NCBI GenBank assembly: GCA_910589425.1 | Contig: CAJUSZ010000006.1 | Location: forward strand, 1 to 64,000 | Reading direction: 5' to 3' | Length of the DNA: 64,000 nucleotides | Origin: an uncultured Muribaculaceae bacterium | GTDB lineage: Bacteria > Bacteroidota > Bacteroidia > Bacteroidales > Muribaculaceae | In this document: positions 62,372-64,000 of the stretch, piece after piece | Layout of the letters: each line of letters starts with the position of its first letter | Numbering within the stretch: the first letter of the stretch is position 1 | Notes under the pieces: model-generated | What the model was told of the DNA's origin: nothing | What the model saw: only the letters and a program-made list of their open reading frames with translations | Databases searched by the model: none | Translations under genes and position numbers: made by a program

Positions 62372-62671
62372 TCAGCACTCTTTCCGTTCCTTGTTTTTCT
62401 CAAGCTGCTTTTCGATGGCTTCGAGCGCGAGGTCAACAGCTTCTTCAAATGTGTCGGCTGTCTTTGAAGCGAAAAGATCAGGGGTGCAGGGAACCATCAG
62501 TTTGATGCCGGCCTCTTTGTTCATGGCAGTCTCCGGCTTGATCAGACGGAGATTTACGTCGGCGTCCGTGATGTTTTCATAGCGCCGGGTGAGTTTCTCT
62601 ATTTTTTTATTGACGAATGCTACGAGTTTGTCGCTGATGTCGAAATGAATGGCTTTGATTGTAGGTTCCAT
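62372..62671 (-). CDS. hpf: ribosome hibernation promoting factor, short HPF/RaiA family
   Basis: The 99-residue protein binds the 30S decoding region and inactivates ribosomes in slow growth. It has the HPF fold: the N-terminal strand IKAIHFDISDKLVAFVNKKIEKL (shown in part: FDISDKLVAFVNKK), then LRLIKPETAMNKEAGIKLMV and the C-terminal TFEEAVDLALEAIEKQLEKNKE helix. It lacks the extra C-terminal domain of long HPFs. The -7 box at 62781-62788 predicts a leader of about 100 bases. Confidence 0.9.
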   Translation of the reverse strand: MEPTIKAIHFDISDKLVAFVNKKIEKLTRRYENITDADVNLRLIKPETAMNKEAGIKLMVPCTPDLFASKTADTFEEAVDLALEAIEKQLEKNKERKEC

Positions 62672-62780
62672 ATCTCTCTTTGGGTTTAAAGGGTTGATAT
62701 TCGGGACTATACTTCTGCTGCTTGCCGGATTGCGGCATTGGAGTCATGAAAATGATTCCGCTGCATTTGTAGTCCGTCTA

Positions 62781-62788
62781 CAAAGATA
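62781..62788 (-). promoter_or_regulatory. promoter -7 box of hpf
   Basis: The minus strand reads TATCTTTG. The -33 region is unclear, so the gene may use an alternative sigma factor or an activator. Confidence 0.5.
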
Positions 62789-62873
62789 AACAATTTTTGT
62801 GATATTCTTGCTTACACGCTGCTGTAAAATTCAGAAAAAATTATCCGTCGGCGGTAGAGAATACATAGTTGTT

Positions 62874-63416
62874 TCAGTAAGGGTATGTGGGATTGAATTC
62901 TAGATTGATGCCGTTGGTGAGAGTCAGTGTCTGTGAGAAAATTTCGTATGGACCGAAACTGTATCCCTCCGGTTTGTCGGCTGAGTATTTGTATTCATGA
63001 CAGAGCATCACTTTGACGTTGTATGTTCCCGGTTGAAAATCTTTGATTGTGGCGTCGATGTCTGCATGGCAAATGCAGTTGGCGGTTCCTTCGGTGAGAC
63101 TCACGAGGATGAAGACGTCGTCGGAATCTTTTGTGATTGAAACATGGACATCATTCAGTTGGCAATTGACCGTCTGGTTAAGCAATTTGAATGAGAGGAT
63201 GCGGTCTTTAAGGCTGAATTTGATTTCCGGCTGTCTGTGGTCTGTGTCAGGAATGGTGCGTGTTGAGCCCTGCGCTTCTGCTGGTTTGTCTGTGCAGGGT
63301 ATATAATTTAGTTCAGCCAAGGATGGATCCGGAGTCTCGATGGACTCTGTGGAGCTGCATGCTGACAGTATCGTTGCAAAAGCAATGACGGAGAAAAGTT
63401 TGAAGTAAGTTTTCAT
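62874..63416 (-). CDS. hypothetical lipoprotein, 180 aa
   Basis: The protein has a lipoprotein signal peptide with lipobox LSAC (about residue 20), then a beta-rich body of about 160 residues with four conserved-looking cysteines (around CTDK, CQLN and CICH). I recognise no family. An excellent promoter at 63458-63488 excludes the longer frame to 63470, and ATG 63416 gives a proper signal peptide. It probably faces the periplasm or cell surface. Confidence 0.65.
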   Translation of the reverse strand: MKTYFKLFSVIAFATILSACSSTESIETPDPSLAELNYIPCTDKPAEAQGSTRTIPDTDHRQPEIKFSLKDRILSFKLLNQTVNCQLNDVHVSITKDSDDVFILVSLTEGTANCICHADIDATIKDFQPGTYNVKVMLCHEYKYSADKPEGYSFGPYEIFSQTLTLTNGINLEFNPTYPY

Positions 63417-63457
63417 GGCGGAAGTTTTATAGGTTAGCTGGAGATAATTTCCGGAAG

Positions 63458-63488
63458 CAAATTTAAGCAAATATCCCCGGAAATCAAA
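63458..63488 (-). promoter_or_regulatory. promoter of the hypothetical lipoprotein gene
   Basis: Minus strand: TTTG (63485-63488), 19-base spacer, TAAATTTG (63458-63465), a full consensus match. Confidence 0.8.
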
Positions 63489-63527
63489 ATATTAGGACAC
63501 TTTAATAGCGCCATGCCGGGTTTTTCG

Positions 63528-64000
63528 TTATTTTGATTCGGGATTCCGCTTTTTTTCGCGTGGATGGGCCTTGGTGTAATTCTCTTTTATCTGCTGGAAG
63601 CTCAGATGTGTGTAGATCTGGGTTGTCGCCACCGAGGCGTGGCCGAGAATCTCTTTGACCGAGTTGAGTTCGGCTCCGTGGTTGAGCATTGTTGTGGCGA
63701 AAGTGTGGCGGAGTGTGTGGGGACTTTTTTTTGCCACCGAGGCATCGGCTAATTTTGAGGCGACTATGCCTCCAAGTTTCTTTGCGCTCATCGGTCTTCC
63801 ACGATGGGTGAAAAGATGTCCTCCGGGTTCTTTTCCTTCGGAATCGGCGTCTCGTTTGGAGATGTAGCTTTCGATTTCGGCGGCTGTTTCTTTTCCGAAC
63901 GGTATGATGCGCTGCTTGTCGCGTTTTCCTGTTACGCGCAGCTGCATCGAAGTCAGGTCGATGTCTGAATCCCTCAGTCCGAGAATCTCCGCACGTCTCA
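63528..64000 (-). CDS. tyrosine recombinase, XerC/XerD family (5' part outside window)
   Basis: Only the C-terminal catalytic half is present. The frame continues past 64000; the visible start codon at 63947 is internal. It has the motif LRRAEILGL with the first catalytic Arg, TGKRDKQRIIPF with the beta-hairpin Lys, HTLRHTFAT (His and second Arg), and GHASVATTQIYTH with the His and the nucleophilic Tyr. A housekeeping Xer resolving chromosome dimers is the best reading. An integrase is possible, but no mobile element borders are visible. The end is a Lys/Arg-rich tail. Confidence 0.88.
   Translation of the reverse strand, partial: RRAEILGLRDSDIDLTSMQLRVTGKRDKQRIIPFGKETAAEIESYISKRDADSEGKEPGGHLFTHRGRPMSAKKLGGIVASKLADASVAKKSPHTLRHTFATTMLNHGAELNSVKEILGHASVATTQIYTHLSFQQIKENYTKAHPREKKRNPESK

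Noticed and set aside
63528..64000. Integrase of a mobile element
   Set aside because: Visible sequence fits a housekeeping Xer recombinase. No attachment sites, repeats or phage genes are present in the window.
1..64000. CRISPR arrays, rRNA operons and insertion sequences
   Set aside because: No repeat-spacer pattern, transposase motif or rRNA-like sequence was seen.

Overview
The window looks like chromosomal core sequence from a Bacteroidales bacterium, most probably a gut member of the Muribaculaceae or a close relative. Supporting signs are the Bacteroidota promoter (TTTG, 19-20 bases, TAnnTTTG) upstream of many genes, the near absence of Shine-Dalgarno sites, a type IX secretion (T9SS) operon, and conserved Bacteroidales gene neighbourhoods (coaX-OMP-lptC-HlyC/CorC and dut-TPR-DUF4292-EnvC). 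The genus is an inference. I see no phage, insertion sequence, CRISPR array or rRNA. There is one tRNA, tRNA-Leu(UAA).

Layout. 0-8 kb: a small unknown gene; a minus-strand coaX/OMP/lptC/CorC run; ftsB with a small membrane protein; a plus-strand pair made of an FMN-binding/4Fe-4S membrane protein and a membrane-anchored nitroreductase; a flavin reductase. 8-18 kb: minus-strand Wzx-like flippase and glycosyltransferase, then the T9SS core genes, transcribed porT-porP-gldK-gldL-gldM-gldN. 18-26 kb: a DUF3298 lipoprotein, a TPM/zinc-ribbon protein, dGTPase, tRNA-Leu, three dispersed glycosyltransferases, a 55-residue ferredoxin and an AraC-type regulator. 26-34 kb: a thioredoxin-fold lipoprotein without the CxxC, an acid phosphatase/porin pair, and a SUI1-family factor coupled to an AddA-like helicase-nuclease. 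34-40 kb: a GNAT/FemAB-like protein and the envelope operon dut-TPR-DUF4292-EnvC. 40-44 kb: a sugar kinase, mannitol dehydrogenase and sugar permease operon. 44-50 kb: BI-1, argS, a YczE-like protein, HU, two rhomboid proteases and an EEP-family phosphatase. 50-57 kb: M3 peptidase, PNPase with an Arg/Gly-rich tail, and GldE followed by a phosphopantetheinyl transferase. 57-64 kb: a 33-residue membrane peptide, a DUF4421 protein, DUF2007, mltG, an fdtB/fdtA sugar-nucleotide pair, HPF, a lipoprotein and the end of a Xer recombinase.

Functionally the window is dominated by the cell envelope: LPS transport (LptC), O-antigen-type flipping and glycosyl transfer, deoxyamino-sugar synthesis (FdtA/FdtB), T9SS (PorT, PorP, GldKLMN, GldE), and peptidoglycan processing (EnvC-like activator, MltG). 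Several start codons were moved downstream of the longest open frame because a promoter -7 box lies inside or just before the longer frame. The most interesting candidates are the membrane FMN/Fe-S/nitroreductase pair, the 33-residue membrane peptide with its own promoter, the RGG-like tail on PNPase, and the lone deoxyamino-sugar pair coupled to mltG.
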